A stretch of 64,000 nucleotides of DNA from Anniella stebbinsi (lineage: Eukaryota; Chordata; Lepidosauria; Squamata; Anniellidae): assembly GCA_029215795.1 (NCBI GenBank), contig JARDYH010000001.1, forward strand, positions 404,215,154-404,279,153, read 5' to 3'. The translations under genes were made by a program, and so were the position numbers. The notes beneath the pieces are model-generated. The model saw nothing but the letters and a program-made list of their open reading frames with translations, was not told the origin of the DNA and made no database searches. Below are positions 45,036 to 57,812 of the stretch, piece after piece. The stretch's first letter is position 1, and every line of letters begins with the position of its first letter.

Positions 45036-46796
45036 TATCTTTCTACATCACCTTTGGCTATTTTCCTCTTGCTTCTGTCATGGATTAGTGCAGGTCTCTT
45101 GTTTTCTCTGGGCTTTTTAATGATCCGCAGGACTGGAGGCTTGCAATTCAGTAATGCATTTAATAGATAATAAGCTGGAATTGCTGGCATTTTAAAGCAG
45201 TTAAATAGTTCCATACCCAAAGTCTCAGTCGTAAACTGAAGCTGGCAGAAAAATAACAATAAACATTTATCTCTGCTCTGCTAGAAAGTCAGGATGCAAA
45301 AGCTTGGGAAGGATATGACAATGGTTTGTGGGTTTACCAAAAGATCACTGCCACAATGCAAATAATACCACAGTCAGTTGTGGAAAAGGAAGAGCCAAAT
45401 GGCAGCGAATTCCAGTTGAACCAAAGGCGTGGAGCCCATGGCTTCATTTCCCCCTCTTCTGTATCCAGCTCTGGAAGCAAAGAAGTCAAATGACACCTGG
45501 TCGCTTTCTCCTATGGAATTTAACTAAGAGATGATGCACAAATTCAGCCAATTATGTGATAGAGATAATTATCCAAATGCTTCCCTAGGAAGGAAAACCA
45601 CCCTGCACATAGAAAACTAACATGTAAGGGAAGTGCCCAGCTTAGAATCTCTCTTGTTGATATGCCAGTTTACTTCATGCAGGGAGACTACTTTTTTGTT
45701 TTGTTTTTTAAGAAATATATTACAAATCGTGACAGATTCCCCCTGTAGTTTGAAGAGGTGCAGTCCAGGCAGGACTTTACTATGTGATTTTGCTGTGTGC
45801 ACCGCTTGCAGTAAGTTGGCTCTTTAATATACATAGGACTGATTTGATCTCCCATATTTCATAAGGTTTGGCAATTAATCATGCACCAGTGAGACCACGT
45901 ATTCCCTGATATCCCGTCCGTGATGCGTAGTCCTTCCTCAAATGGCTCCCATTATGCACGTCATAACTCAAGTGGAGGAATGAAGGCCACGGAGTGTTTG
46001 GCCATGATAGAAGGGAAAAGATGAGGGGACATTGTTTAACAAAATGGAAAAACACAACTATGGTTATTTGTCTGTGCAGAGGTATGGAAAATGGAAAAAT
46101 GAAGCATGAGGAGCAGTCCGTGATCTCCTGCCAAGGGGATTTAATTTTAAATTCAAAGGGCTCCGGGAGATGACAGTCAGAGCAAGAGGAAGTTGGTAGG
46201 CAAACTTCTAGATGAAGGCCACGCAGACTTCCATGGTGACACAAATCTCAGCCGGCTGTCACAGCAGTTGCTATATTTACAACAATGAGCTTGTAACAAT
46301 GGCACATTCTCCAACCTGGGAGAAAAGGAAAAGCTGAGCCAAGTTGCAGGGGTTGCTTTGACTCACTGGGATGGAGACCATTGTGGTTAGTAAAGCACAG
46401 TGGAGTATTTGTGACCATCATAGATGGATGAGGTGGTCCCATTGTTGCATTTGGAAACCAGGCTGCATTTTAATTTAGAATATAGGAGGCCTTCAGTCAC
46501 TGGAATAGTAACAGCTGCTTTTCAAGGACATTGAGTTGTAATGCCACATGACACCACACAGAGAAGAAGTGTTCATTCTTAGTGTGGTGGCATAGCTGAC
46601 CAACTCTGGACTTTTTCATAAAACCACCAAATTTATACCATTTTAGACACACGGGGATCCTTTTCAGATATGAAAGCATGTGACATTGCACGTGTGTGAA
46701 CATGCACATCTGTGTGAGCCTGGCAGAACACACTGTGACTCAGATAACAAGCACATGCCTTTTCATAAACACATGTACATGCTTCCTCTTGTCTGC
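45036..46796. other. Intergenic stretch
   Basis: No gene or repeat family recognised. Confidence 0.5.
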
Positions 46797-46950
46797 CCAT
46801 GTGTTCAGGATGAGAGTCAGTGACCGGCTCAAAGTCTTCATGGCCAAATGGGGTCTAGAACCCAGAGCTCCTGAGTCTCAGTCCAGCAGTCTAACCCCTA
46901 CACCACACTGTCTCTATGATGATGATGGTGGTGGTGGTGGTGGTGGTAGT
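46797..46950 (-). mobile_element. Sauria-type SINE with (GGT)n at its side
   Basis: The minus strand reads GTGGTGTAGGGGTTAGACTG then 'GGGTTCTAGACCCCATTTGGCCATGAAGAC'. The head is intact and the tail truncated. A (GGT)n array lies at 46926-46948. Confidence 0.85.
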
Positions 46951-47074
46951 GATGGTAATGTTTGCTGTAACATATCAGGAATGTAGAAGCAGTTGTAAAA
47001 CATGGACCACATAGCAGGAGGAAGAAGAGAAATGTTAGTTGTGTCACACATGGACATCGAAAGGGACCCTCCCA

Positions 47075-47180
47075 TAAGCCCAGGGTTGAAAAGTACCTAG
47101 CTGCCCCCTAGCTGGGGTTTATGGGAGTTGCAGTCCAAAGCAATTGGTGGGCACCAAGCTGTCTGTCTCTAGTCAATACT
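47075..47180. repeat. Palindromic 'tacaactccc'-type element, partial
   Basis: 'TAGCTGGGGTTTATGGGAGTTGCAGTCCAAAGCAATTGGTGGGCACCAAGCTG' matches the right half of the family. Confidence 0.6.
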
Positions 47181-50120
47181 TCATCCACAGATCCACCCCA
47201 GCAGACAAGATTCCAGCACAGAAGCTGGCTTTCAATCATGCACCTGATGTATGCTTCAGATGTGCCTCTGCAGCCACACCACAGAGCCCATTCAGCCTCT
47301 GTTGAACTGGCTAGAGGCATCTTCTGATGTGGCTGGGAATGGCCATTCCCCAGGCAGCGCCACTGGTTGTTGCACACTGAGTTGCACAAGACTTCCTGCA
47401 GCATCAGGGCCAGTCTCTGCAAGTCAGCTAATGACAGAATGGAACATTGATAATGATATGGTAATGAAGAACCATAATTGGCAGAAAAGGGCTAGTGGGA
47501 TGATGAGCGTGGAGCTGTCGAATTTTAATCATTGGGGCTGATTGCTAGATCCAGAATACAAAATGGCTCCAATTAGGTTGCTTAACTCGCAAAATGATAA
47601 ATGCATATAAATAATCAGGCTGAATACTGAAAAGTCTATAAGAATTCCACTTCGGGTCTATTATACGAAAATTAAGATGCAAGAACAACTCAAAGGACAA
47701 TCTGTTAAGGCCTACTGGTGATAATTTAGCATGAAATTTGCAACTATGGTACGTGCAAGGCCTGAGAAGGTGATATTGCAGAGAGAATGGGAGTTTTGAG
47801 AGCTTCTCCAAAACCGAATTGGGCCCTCAGCTGAAAGAGGTTCAAGCCTGCTGACTCCAGCTCTCAGTTCACTCCAGAACATTGCAGAAGCAACTTTTCC
47901 AGCCCTCTGCTTCATGCCTTGTGTATGTAGAAGTCAAGCTGGACGGGCAAACAGCCCATGGTGAGCTGTCCAATGTCCTGACCAGTGCAGCCCTCACAGG
48001 GATTCACACTGCCCTTGGCTGACACATTCTTATGGACTCCAATCTGTAGTGGCGCAGGAATCTGGGACTGCTAAAAGCGGAGTTGAAAGTTCTCAAGCAA
48101 GAGTTTGGGGCTTGAATTTGGAGGAGGGGTTGTGAAACCAGGAGGCCAAAATTCCTTGAAATGTTCTGGGAAGCTTATTATAGTGTGGCTACCTCTGGCA
48201 GTGGAATTCCTCTCAGCAGTTGTCAACTGGGAGCTACTGTTTTCTTTCTCAGCATTCCCTAGATATAGTGCCATTCCAGAGCATTCTGGGAAAAACAAGA
48301 ACAACCCCGAGCTCTGTGGCATCTTAAACTAACAAACTTATTATGGCATCAGTGTTTGCTGATTAAGGGTACGGAGAAATTATTTCAGTTTGCATTTTTA
48401 ATGTGGACTTACTTTTGGAGCAATACACTAGCTGACACTCAGTTAACCTTTGAAAATTGTACTTCACTGCATTTTGCCATGGAGCTCTCCAATAAAAAAA
48501 TGCATACACAAATGTGTACATTAGTGACATTAATGTTAAAAATGCATTGTATTAGGAAAATTCTTTGCAAAAATAAGTACATTAGGCAAAATCGCATTTA
48601 AAATGCATGTATTGGGAGAAATGAACATGCATTTTCATGCAAATGGGTTAAAAAAAAGTTCAGGATGAACCAAAATTTAAGATTGGAAAAATTCTCCAAG
48701 TTGACGATGAACTGAACTTGCAATTAGAAAACTGAGAAACTGAGATTGAAATTGACACATTTGGCCATCCATATTGTGGACTAGAGCCCACATCCTCATG
48801 TGCATGAAGTGTTATCCTAAATTGGCAAGTATACACATGTCTGGAAAGCATGAATAGGCAACTTTGGGAGGTCTGGGGATTATTTCCCCCCCAGACACCC
48901 CCACTGATTGCACACTTCACCCTGCAATGCCAGGGAGGAAAGGTTTCTGGAGCAACTACAGGGTGCCACAAGGGTCAAAATTACACTAAAAGGGTCAGAA
49001 AGAGGTAAAATGTCTGCTTTGGGTACCATTTTTAAATGTTTTTTTAAAAACCATTTTGTGGAGTGGCAGTGAGTATAGGAGTTGCAACAGGTGGCAGCAA
49101 GGCCTGGCCTATGGCCTATTGCCCACCCCTGCTATGGGGGGGGGATGTAAGCAATGAAGCCACAGAGTCATGCCCCAAGATGGTAGTTTTGCTGCCACAA
49201 ACGCACACATCTACCCCTCTGGAAACAAGGGGGGGCAGAGGAATGTCAGACTAGGTTGGCAGTCCTATATATGGCAAGGAAGACTGATTTTTTTTCCTAG
49301 TAAGGCTGAACTAGGATCAAATCATGCATATTGATGGGTTAAGAAATCTAAGAAGTGTGAACAGCTAGTCTGGGCCACAAAAATGCAATTCATTGCTCTC
49401 AAGCAAAGTCAGTCCAGGTGACAGCTCTGAAAGCAATTAAATCCCATCTTTGTTTAGCCTGACTCTCCATTTGCAAGACAAATGGTTTTTCTATTAATTT
49501 CGCAAATGGCTGATGAAGAAGACCCCTTTAAAAAAATCCCCCACACAGCAGAGATATAATTTATAACATGGCAGCAGTGGGGTCTGGGGGTGGGGGAAGA
49601 ACTCTATTCAAAAGCAGCAGCAGCAGCAGCAGTAGCCCCAAGCCGAAACATTATGTGAATTAACATGTAAATGGCATTTAGAGATGCTGGGCAGCCTTTG
49701 CAATGAAACACAATTTGCAGTATGTAACTGGGGACAGGCTGTAACCCATAGGTTGTGTACACAGATTTGTGTGTACAAATCCTTTCCTTAAAAGGAAAAC
49801 CCTGTCGTTTACAGCAGAAATTCATTGGCAGTGGCAAAGAGGGGCTATTGTCTTTCTTTAATAATAAGTATTCTATATTGCTGATTCTTCCATCTAAAAC
49901 AGGACTTCCCATGCTTTCCCCCTTGCCCATGGCATGGTGGGGATGGGGGGCAGGGGTGAGGGCCCCCACGGAGATTCAGGAGGCAATGCGCCCCCCCCAC
50001 CCTGCAGTTTGCCCAGAGCTGAGTTAAGGGATGAGGCTGCTAGATTAGTTGTTTTCAATATTAGATCCTTCCTCCAAGGAGCAGCGTAAGGCACTGTACA
50101 TGAGTCCTTCTCCACACACA
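47181..50120. other. Intergenic stretch with a candidate conserved element
   Basis: No gene. 49375-49560 is repeat-free and AT-balanced with homeodomain- and E-box-like words, and so is a candidate non-coding element. (AGC)n at 49613-49634 and (AC)n at 50113-50132 are short. Confidence 0.45.
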
Positions 50121-50132
50121 CACACACACACC

Positions 50133-50290
50133 ACTGAATCCTCACAATCACCCTGTGAAGTAGATTCGGGTAAGAGACAGTGACTAATGCAATGTCACCC
50201 AGTAAACCTCATGGCCGAGTGGGGATTTGAACCTGGGTATTCCTAGCCCCAGTCCAGCACTTCAATCACTACTCCATGCTGCCTCTCTTC
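50133..50290 (-). mobile_element. Sauria- or MIR-like SINE
   Basis: The minus strand has 'GGCAGCATGGAGTAGTGATTGAAGTGCTGGACTGG', then 'CCCAGGTTCAAATCCCCACTCGGCCATGAGG', then 'GGGTGATTGTGAGGATTCAG'. Confidence 0.75.
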
Positions 50291-51254
50291 TGCTTAATAT
50301 CCAGGCTGTCCCCTTGGGTCATTTTCCATCTTACCCTGCCAACCACCGAAATGCAACCCTCTAGAGAGTCTCCAAACCTGAATTGGGTCCTTACGGATGA
50401 TGAAAAGGGTTCCCCACCCTGATGTAAACAATTCCCAGATTCAGAGAATGGGAGAGAGAGAGAGAGAGGGAGGGAGGGAGGCTTGGACATTTCCCCCACT
50501 TCTGCCGTACAACTCTATAACTGAACTTCGCTAGTCTGTCTTCCTTTAATCTGCATGGGCTTCATTATATTCCCACACAGAATTGTCAGTCAAGATGACA
50601 ATTTGAACCCATTAAGAGAGGCAGCAGACAAATGTAATAGAAAGCAACTCAGAGCAGGCAAACATATTAGCCATGTGAATGCCAGAAATTGGATTTCTTT
50701 CTTCTCCCCTCTCCTGTCCATCTTTTTGTTTTGTTTTGTTTTTGTTTAAAGCGACTAATATCAGCAGCAATTTTGCCCGTCCCTTTAAATCATGAAGCAG
50801 TGTGTGTGTGTGTGTCCAGTCAATCAGCCAGTTGGTTAAAATTAATGGTCAGTGGAAAGGTTGCTGGTGATAAATAGAGCTTTCATGGAAGGGAAATTGA
50901 AAATGCAAGCAAGCGGCTCAGCGGAGTGTGCCAGGGCTGGTTGGGGCACTGCCAGCAACAAAGTGGAAAAAAAAAATACCCACCATGCACATGTTTACAA
51001 GTTGGAGGGGGTTGAAATGTCGCAGCATGGGGAGATGTCACAATCGCACAGGCAGGGTTTAGTAGGAAGCTCAGCAGGCTGCAAGGCTGGGTGAGGAGCA
51101 GTGTTGTAGTCAGGCAAGTGTTGCTGTGAGTGGGGGCAGATGGTGTGGACGGCATGCTCATTTAGAGAGGAGCAGCAAGATGATCCAGAGGGAAGCCTGA
51201 CCCAGGTCTGGTTTCCATTGGAGGAGAGAGCAGGGGTGGGCTGGTTTCACTAAT
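50291..51254. other. Intergenic stretch
   Basis: No gene. It has a short GA/GGGA tract near 50450-50480 and (GT)n near 50802-50814. Nothing else identified. Confidence 0.5.
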
Positions 51255-51690
51255 TGATGGGTGACACCCAGAACTATCTCTCCTTTTCATTAGATCCAGC
51301 AGGTTAGGCAATCTGAAACAGCATCTGGGTGCCGTAATGGACGGGATTAGGGCCAATAAATCAAGACTCAATCCAGACAAGATGGAGGTACGGTTAGTGG
51401 GTGGTTCGTCTGTCTGGCTAAGTTATGTTCAGCCTGTTCTGGAGGGGGTTGAACCCCCCCCAAAGGACCAGGTTCATAGTTTGGGGGTGTCCTAGCTACA
51501 GTTATCCATGCACTAATAACTTCTCGTCTGGATTACTGCAATGCATTATACGTGGGGCTACCTTTGAAAATGGTCCAAAAACTTCAGCTGCTCCAAATAG
51601 GGCAGTGAGATTGTTAACTGGGACAGGCCAATGAGATCATATTATGCCAGTGCTTTTCCACCTGCCCTGGCTGCCAGTCCATCTCCAGGC
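51255..51690 (+). mobile_element. L2-type LINE ORF2 fragment, internally deleted
   Basis: Translated pieces include [38 protein letters not shown] and [12 protein letters not shown], all from the C-terminal part of L2-type reverse-transcriptase ORFs. Frames change between pieces and a middle section is missing, so it is a dead copy. Confidence 0.85.
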
Positions 51691-52344
51691 CCAACCCTGT
51701 CTCCCCTGTCTATGCACATTTGGCTTAACATATGAAGAATCCTCTTGTCCACAGCTTCCATGAAAAGTATCTGCTTTTATTGAAGTCACATTGTCTGAAC
51801 TATTGTGAAGGCGATGTTCCTGCATCCAAACCAGAAGTTCAGCCTACAAACCTGAGCAATGTTGAATTTGAAGATCTTTCCCCCCTCCCCTTAAGTTTTT
51901 CAAATTATTTCCAAACGTAAATACCAGGCCCAGAGGGTCTGATTTCGATAGGGGCAAATTGAATTATCTGTTGGAAGAAGCTGACATCTGGCCAGTGCTT
52001 GGCCTAATTCAGGCTGTCAGAGAATGCGTTTCTGTGCTCTGTTCGAGCTGCATGATAGCCCAAGACTGATTGTCTTTGCTCTGTAAATTGAATCCTGTGG
52101 TTCATAATTGAGCTCTTGACTGTATCAAGGTTTAGATGTACCAGCAGAACCTCTTCTTCCTTGCTCACTAGATTGGATGAATGGAAAGCCCATTTCCTGG
52201 TAATTAGAGACTCCATGAAAATGACCAAAGCTTGAACCTAGAAGGTACCAACTATCCCATCCCTCATTAGCTTCTGTGGGTGCTCAGGACCCATGAGATC
52301 CCTTGACATTGCTTCAGTCTCTCCTGATGTATGTTAAGCCATAA
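51691..52344. other. Intergenic stretch
   Basis: Nothing recognised. Confidence 0.5.
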
Positions 52345-52440
52345 AAGCGTAAGAAGAGCTGTGCTGGATCAGACTAAATGTTTATCTGGTCCAGCATTCT
52401 GTTCCCACAGATGACAGTCAGATGCCCATGGGAAGTCCAC
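52345..52440 (-). mobile_element. CR1 LINE 3' fragment
   Basis: 'GTAAGAAGAGCTGTGCTGGATCAGAC' then 'GGTCCAGCATTCTGTTCCCACAG'. It lies directly before a SINE. Confidence 0.8.
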
Positions 52441-52447
52441 AGGTAGA

Positions 52448-52650
52448 AGGAAGGGTCATAACTCAGTGATAGAGCACTTGTGTTGCATGCAGAAGGTCGC
52501 TGGTTCGATCCCTGGCAGCATTTCCAGGTAGCGCTGGAAAAACTCCTGCCTGAAAGCCTGGAGAGCCAATGCTGCCAGTCAGTGTCAATAATACTGGGCT
52601 AGATGGAACCAGGGTCGGACTCAGTAGAAGGCAGCTTCCCACGTTCCTGA
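52448..52650 (+). mobile_element. tRNA-derived SINE, near full length
   Basis: Head GGTCATAACTCAGTGATAGA, 'TTGCATGCAGAAGGTCGC', B box TGGTTCGATCCCTGG, then 'CTAGATGGAACCAGGGTCGGACTCAGTAGAAGGCAGCTTCC'. This is the best copy of this family in the window. Confidence 0.9.
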
Positions 52651-53242
52651 TATCAGTGCAACAGCTCCCATTCCTCAGCAACTGATATTCAAAGATATCC
52701 TGCCTCTGATACTGGAGGTAATTCGTAGCCATGAGTCCCAGTAGCCATCGATAGCCTCATCCTTTCTGAATTTGTCAAGTCACCTTTTGAAGCTGTCAAG
52801 CGTAAGATTGGAGGATTTCAGATGCTGCTATGATAACAAATCCTTAATCAATCCCATGTGATTATGAGATGCTTGTCTAAGGGCTGGCGGGGGGAGGCAG
52901 TGCAGGGAAAAGAGACGGTTTTCATTGGCAGTATTAAAACAAAACATAGGGCTGTTAACATTTTATGAATTTATTTTAAACCCACCTAGATTTCCCTGCA
53001 CTAAGATACTTAAATAAGTTTTGACATGTGCATCCTCCCTGCTGTGGTGGGCCAGGGAGGTTAAAAGCAGCCTCACGCAGAACCCCTGCCTGCTGGATGG
53101 TCACTGCACAAGGAGGCATCGACTGAGGAGCATCCGTGGAGTAGAAATGCACTCTGCCCCCATTCCTCTCCTGCTTCCCAGGACTAATAGACACATTTAG
53201 GCCCTCAGAATCCTTTCTGCATAACAGGAGTGAGCAATTGTG
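52651..53242. other. Intergenic stretch, partly CR1-like
   Basis: 52660-52810 ('CCATTCCTCAGCAACTGATATTC', 'TAGTAGCCATCGATAGCC'-like, 'AATTTGTCAAGTCACCTTTTGAAGC') resembles the reverse of the CR1 3' UTR, perhaps the continuation of 52345-52440 split by the SINE. The rest is unidentified. Confidence 0.6.
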
Positions 53243-53325
53243 CCCCCCCCCCCATGTTGTTCGGCTTAAACTCCCATCAGACCAAGCCAGTGCAGCTGAC
53301 TGAAAGGGATGATGGGAGTTAGAGG
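53243..53325. repeat. Palindromic 'aactccc' element, partial
   Basis: 'TTCGGCTTAAACTCCCATCAGACC' and 'GGGATGATGGGAGTTAGAGGG' are inverted halves. Confidence 0.6.
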
Positions 53326-53462
53326 GTAAAATACAACATAAGTCCTACTTAGAATAGACCCATTGAAATGAATAGGACTTTAGGTAATCATGACTAACAC
53401 AACCCCCATTCATTTCCATGGCTCTATTCCAAGTAGGATTTATGTTGGATTTTACTCACAGT
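53325..53462. repeat. 138-bp near-perfect palindrome
   Basis: The left arm ACAACATAAGTCCTACTTAG and right arm CCAAGTAGGATTTATGTTGG extend to about 60 bp each with few mismatches. It is an expanded member of the 'aagtaagtcc' family. Confidence 0.85.
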
Positions 53463-54147
53463 TACAAGCAGTGAGAACATTTAATTGACTAATTTCACAC
53501 ACCCCCTCAAACCTGTTGGCTATGAATTTGGACCCCCTGTCCATTCCCCTTTGGGAACACAGATTTTGAGTGGAAGGTTTACCATAGAGGATGTTTAGCT
53601 CAGGCTCACTCAGAAGGAGGAATGATTGTCTTCGCTTCCATTGATCTATTGTTGTCGAGGTCTTGGTTATTGCTCTGGTGGAGGTACACTTCTGCCTGTT
53701 GGCCACTTTAGGCTGCCTTTGGGAAAGAAAAGCAGGTTACAAATATACAGTGAAATGAAGAAACGCGCCCCATTGATAGCGATGTGGTGGAAGCCACGCA
53801 AGTCCAAAAATCCCTATCAACAGACTAGTTCTAGCAGTTTTCCTCTCCACTAGGAGCAGGCCTTCCATAAAGCTGATGGGTCTGAAATGGCCATTCCACC
53901 CCAAGCCACCCCCAAATAATGTGCATTTCAAGAAGAATAACTCACAAACACATCCTGTTACTGGAAACACCCATTTCCTCCATCAGCTGCGGTGAGGATT
54001 GCAGCTAAGCGTGGAGGGAACAGGGAAGCCTCGGAAACATGGTTGATGGTGCCATGATCCCAGCTAATCAAAATAGTCTCGGGGCTTTGGCCCTGTGATA
54101 CCTGGCTCTACTACATCACTGCCCATTGAGCTCTGCGATCCCTCTAT

Positions 54148-54396
54148 TATTATCATTATCATTATCATTATTATTGACGTTTATATCCCACCTTTTTTTC
54201 CTCCAAGGAACTCAAGGCGGCATACATAATCCTCCTCCTCTCCGTTTTATCCTCAGAGCAATAGCCCTGTAAGGTAGGTTGGGCTGAGAGCCTGTGACTG
54301 GCCCAAAGTCATCGCTTCCATGGCCGAGTGGGGACCAGAACCCGGAGCTCCTGACTCCCAGTCCAACACTTGAGCCACTACACCACACTGGCCCTC
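54148..54396 (-). mobile_element. Sauria-type SINE, near full length
   Basis: The minus strand has a head 'GGCCAGTGTGGTGTAGTGGCTCAAGTGTTGGACTGG', B box 'CTCCGGGTTCTGGTCCCCACTCGGCC', and 'CCTTGGAGGAAAAAAAGGTGGGATATAAACG', with an (AAT)n tail at 54148-54176. Confidence 0.92.
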
Positions 54397-54875
54397 ATCC
54401 CTAGAAAGCAGACTGAGGGTTGTACTGTTGATTTTTTCATCCTGGCTCACATGCCCCTGCCTCTTCCTCCCCAAGCCAGCATCAGCACTGGGGCCTCTGT
54501 TTGGAGTCCTGCCTTTCCATCTTGCTCCCAGACTACAAGGATGCAGTTTCTTTTCTTCTGCAACTCACACAGGGCTGCAGTTCCAGATCTATACTGCTCT
54601 GCAGCAGAGACAACGGCGATGGAGAGCTCACAATGATTCCTCCCCAAAAAATGCACTTCCAGGCTTGCTGCACTGGTAAGGGAGGGCACCCTGCATTTGT
54701 TATTCACCAGGGCGCCAGGGCTACCTTGAGCACATGGGAAGAGACGAAGTCATCAGAAAGAGAGAAGGGAGGAAAATGCAGATGATGCAACCTCTTTGGG
54801 AAGCAATGTGGAGGGAAACACAGGGAAGGAATTCGCAACTGCCAGAATTCTGAGGAGGAAGGATTTTTCTAATGT

Positions 54876-55498
54876 AATAACATAAGAAGAGCCCTGCTGG
54901 TTCATACCAGCTTTCTATTCACACAGTGGCCAACTAGCTGCCTGTGGGAAGCCCACAACTACCACCCTCCTGCCCATGTTCCTCAGCAACTGGTGTACAT
55001 GGGCATACTTCCTCTGATTCTGGTGGTAGCACATAGCCATCAGGACTAGTAGCCATTGACAGCCTTCTCCTCCAGGAATTTGTCTAACCCCCTTTTAAAG
55101 CCACCCAATCTGATGGCCATCACTTCATCTCATGGAAGTGAATTACATTGTCTAACTATGTGTTGTGTGAAGATGTCCTTCCTTTTATCTGTCCTGAATT
55201 TCCTATCACCTTCATGGGATGACCCCAGTTAGTTCCAGTATTATGATAGAGGAAGAAACATATCTATCGCCACACCAAGCATAATTTTGTACACCTTCTT
55301 CATGTCTCCCCTCGCTCATCTTATGTCTAAGCTAAACAGTCTCAGATGTTGTAACTTTTCCTCATAGGGGAGATGTTCCAGCCCCTTGATCGTTTTAGTT
55401 GCCCTTTGTTGTACTTTTTCAAATTCTAGAATATTCTTTTTTAGATGCAGTGACCAGGACTGTACCCAGTATTCCAAGTGTGGTCACACCATAGAATA
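54876..55498 (-). mobile_element. CR1-type LINE 3' region
   Basis: About 620 bp, read on the minus strand. It ends in the 'GAACCAGCAGGGCTCTTCTTATG' 3' terminus and includes 'ACACAACACATAGTTAGACAATGTAATTCACTTCC' and 'TGGTGTGACCACACTTGGAATACTGGGTACAG'. It is truncated at the 5' side. Confidence 0.9.
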
Positions 55499-57690
55499 GT
55501 TGACTGGGACTTGTGGGACTTTTTTCCAGGAGTATCTTGGGAGTTGTAGGACTTTTTCTCTGCCTGAACAAGCATAGGATTGCACCTTTAGACAACACTA
55601 TACATTACCTAAGGTTGTATTTCCAAAATTATAAATGAGGCAAAGGTTGTGCATGGGAAGGATGGAGTATTGTTACTCCAAGGGGAACCACATGCTGAAT
55701 TCCACCTGCTAAATTCCATGGCTGTTATTAAATGAAAATAAAGACATCAGGAAATCCGGTCATAGGAAATCTTGTTTCGATTTTTGTTCCTTGGCCATTG
55801 TGATGTTTTTGCTGCTCTTTTTCAGAATTGTTGTTTTGTTCTATTTTCGTGATTGTGTTTAATTATTTACATTGCTAGCCACATCGGGTTTTTAAGGGAT
55901 AAAAAAAATGAGATATATTTTAAAACAAAGAAAGAATCAATTTCCTGCAGTTTGGTCTATGCATCAGAGGGTTCTTCTCCTCTACCTAAATCCATTATTG
56001 GTTTTGAAATACTGGATTTGAGCCCTTCAGCATTTGGGAAACCAAAACCTCATGATTCAAAAGGGCAATGTGGGTGGCACATTCCTTCAAACCTCCAGCT
56101 CTATAGGCATGGCCTCAGCCTCCTGCCTGGCGCTTAGCCTGGCACAAATTCTGACACTTCACACACTGTCTTATTACTGACATGGGCAAGCAGAAATGAG
56201 CTCTGACACCTTGCCTGCAAACTTCATTAATATCCACAAATAGACAGATATGTCTGAATTTTGGAGCCTCTCGCTATGCACTGCCTCCGGCATTCCTGAG
56301 CAGTGAGGTTCCAGAACAGAGGTGTTCTCAGCCTGAAGGCAGAATTCGGAGAAGTTCTCAGGGGCCACATTCCTGGTGTGGGCGGGGCCAAAGGCAAAAG
56401 GGGCAGAGCCAAAATGATGGCATATTTTAGCTTAAATCTCTTACTGTTGGTAGCGAAGCTTTAGGTTAGAGGCACCCCTGGCTTTCAGAATGGAGGAAGA
56501 GAACTGCGCAATACTCTCCCCATAGGCAAACCTGGCCCAAAGGCCATGTGGACTTTCTCCTCTTGGACTCAGGGACAGCAAGCTAGTCTGTCTTTCCCTG
56601 TCCTTTCCTTCTTAATGTGTTGTGCCTTTATGTTTAGATTGTAAACCAGAGGGCACAAGGCCTGGGTTATGTTTTAAATGTTTGCACAGTGCCTAGTAAG
56701 TTTAGGCATATCATTAAATAATGGATTGATTAGTTGAAAGAAAGGTGCCCAATGGATGTAGCTTGAGAGGCTGTTCCATGGTGCCCCCACAGAGAAGGGC
56801 CCATTCTTAGGGCCCACCTGCCTGCCTCCGGTGTCAGAGGTCGGACCTCCAATGCAGCCACAGGGCCTGCATGGTTTTGTTTCTGGCATGCAGGAAGTGG
56901 GCCTGCATCTCCTTCTGTTTATCAGCCAGACGCAAGGGACTGCAGTGCTGATGCTTCTCATGAGCAGCTGGGACTTCTACCTCCAACAAACTGCATGTCA
57001 GAGAGCCTGAAACTTTCATGAGGTGGATCCTTATAGTTGAAAGTTGCTGTGAGCAGTTCGTGCCAGCGATGTTTATGGTTGCAATTTAAAATGTCAGAAT
57101 ACTTCTGCATGCTGATTAGCTGCCAAGAGCCTTGAGGCCTAGCATGGAAGTGCCATTCAAGAACAAGAGATGTTGTGAAGTCTAGTCAGGAGCACTGCTG
57201 TTGATGCAGGAAATCAAAAACAGAAATGGGCCTATGTGTTGAGGCTGAGCTATAGACACCTGCCAGATCCAGGCTACCTGCAGAGGTAGGACCACTGGCC
57301 AGCTTGATTGGACGGGGAAAGCACAGAGTCCAAGAACACCACCTGGAAGATGTTTCAAACTTCAGCTATGATAGGTCACTAGATGGGGAACTATGCACAG
57401 ACTTAGTGTTTCCTAGTTCTAGCCCTGATAGCTCCTCCCACCATGATAGGAAAGGGAGTGGACCAAACATTAATCTGGGAAGATAAGGTCTGTAGAGTAT
57501 GGGGGCTTAGCTCAGTTGAAGACACTGCTGGGCTCAGGATCTCAGGGATACAATCAACAAACAAGGATTCTGCTCCAATAGGCAACGTCTGGTACAGCAA
57601 GGGTCAAGTTCCAGGATGGACAACACAAGAGAGAGTACAGAAGCAAGGTCAGATATTAGTTGGAGAAATCAAAGAGTAGACAGCACCATG
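55499..57690. other. Intergenic stretch
   Basis: No gene or named repeat recognised. Confidence 0.5.
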
Positions 57691-57780
57691 GAGAGCTCTG
57701 CGTGGGCCTAATCAAAGAGTAGACAGCACCATGGAGAGCTCCGAGTGGGCCTACTGGAGGAGTGGATGGTACCATGGAGA
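57672..57780. repeat. Short tandem duplication (~55-bp unit)
   Basis: Two near-identical units of 'CAAAGAGTAGACAGCACCATGGAGAGCTC...GTGGGCCTA' and a third, diverged one ('GTGGATGGTACCATGGAGAGGTCC'). Confidence 0.9.
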
Positions 57781-57812
57781 GGTCCAAGTGCTCCACGCAC
57801 AAGCAGGGCCAC

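Noticed and set aside
51425..51634. Possible small gene with LDYCNA-like sequence
   Set aside because: It belongs to an L2-type LINE reverse-transcriptase ORF that is broken by frameshifts and a deletion.
52448..52520. tRNA gene
   Set aside because: The A and B boxes are present, but the sequence continues into a SINE body and does not fold into a full cloverleaf with a proper anticodon arm. It is a SINE head.
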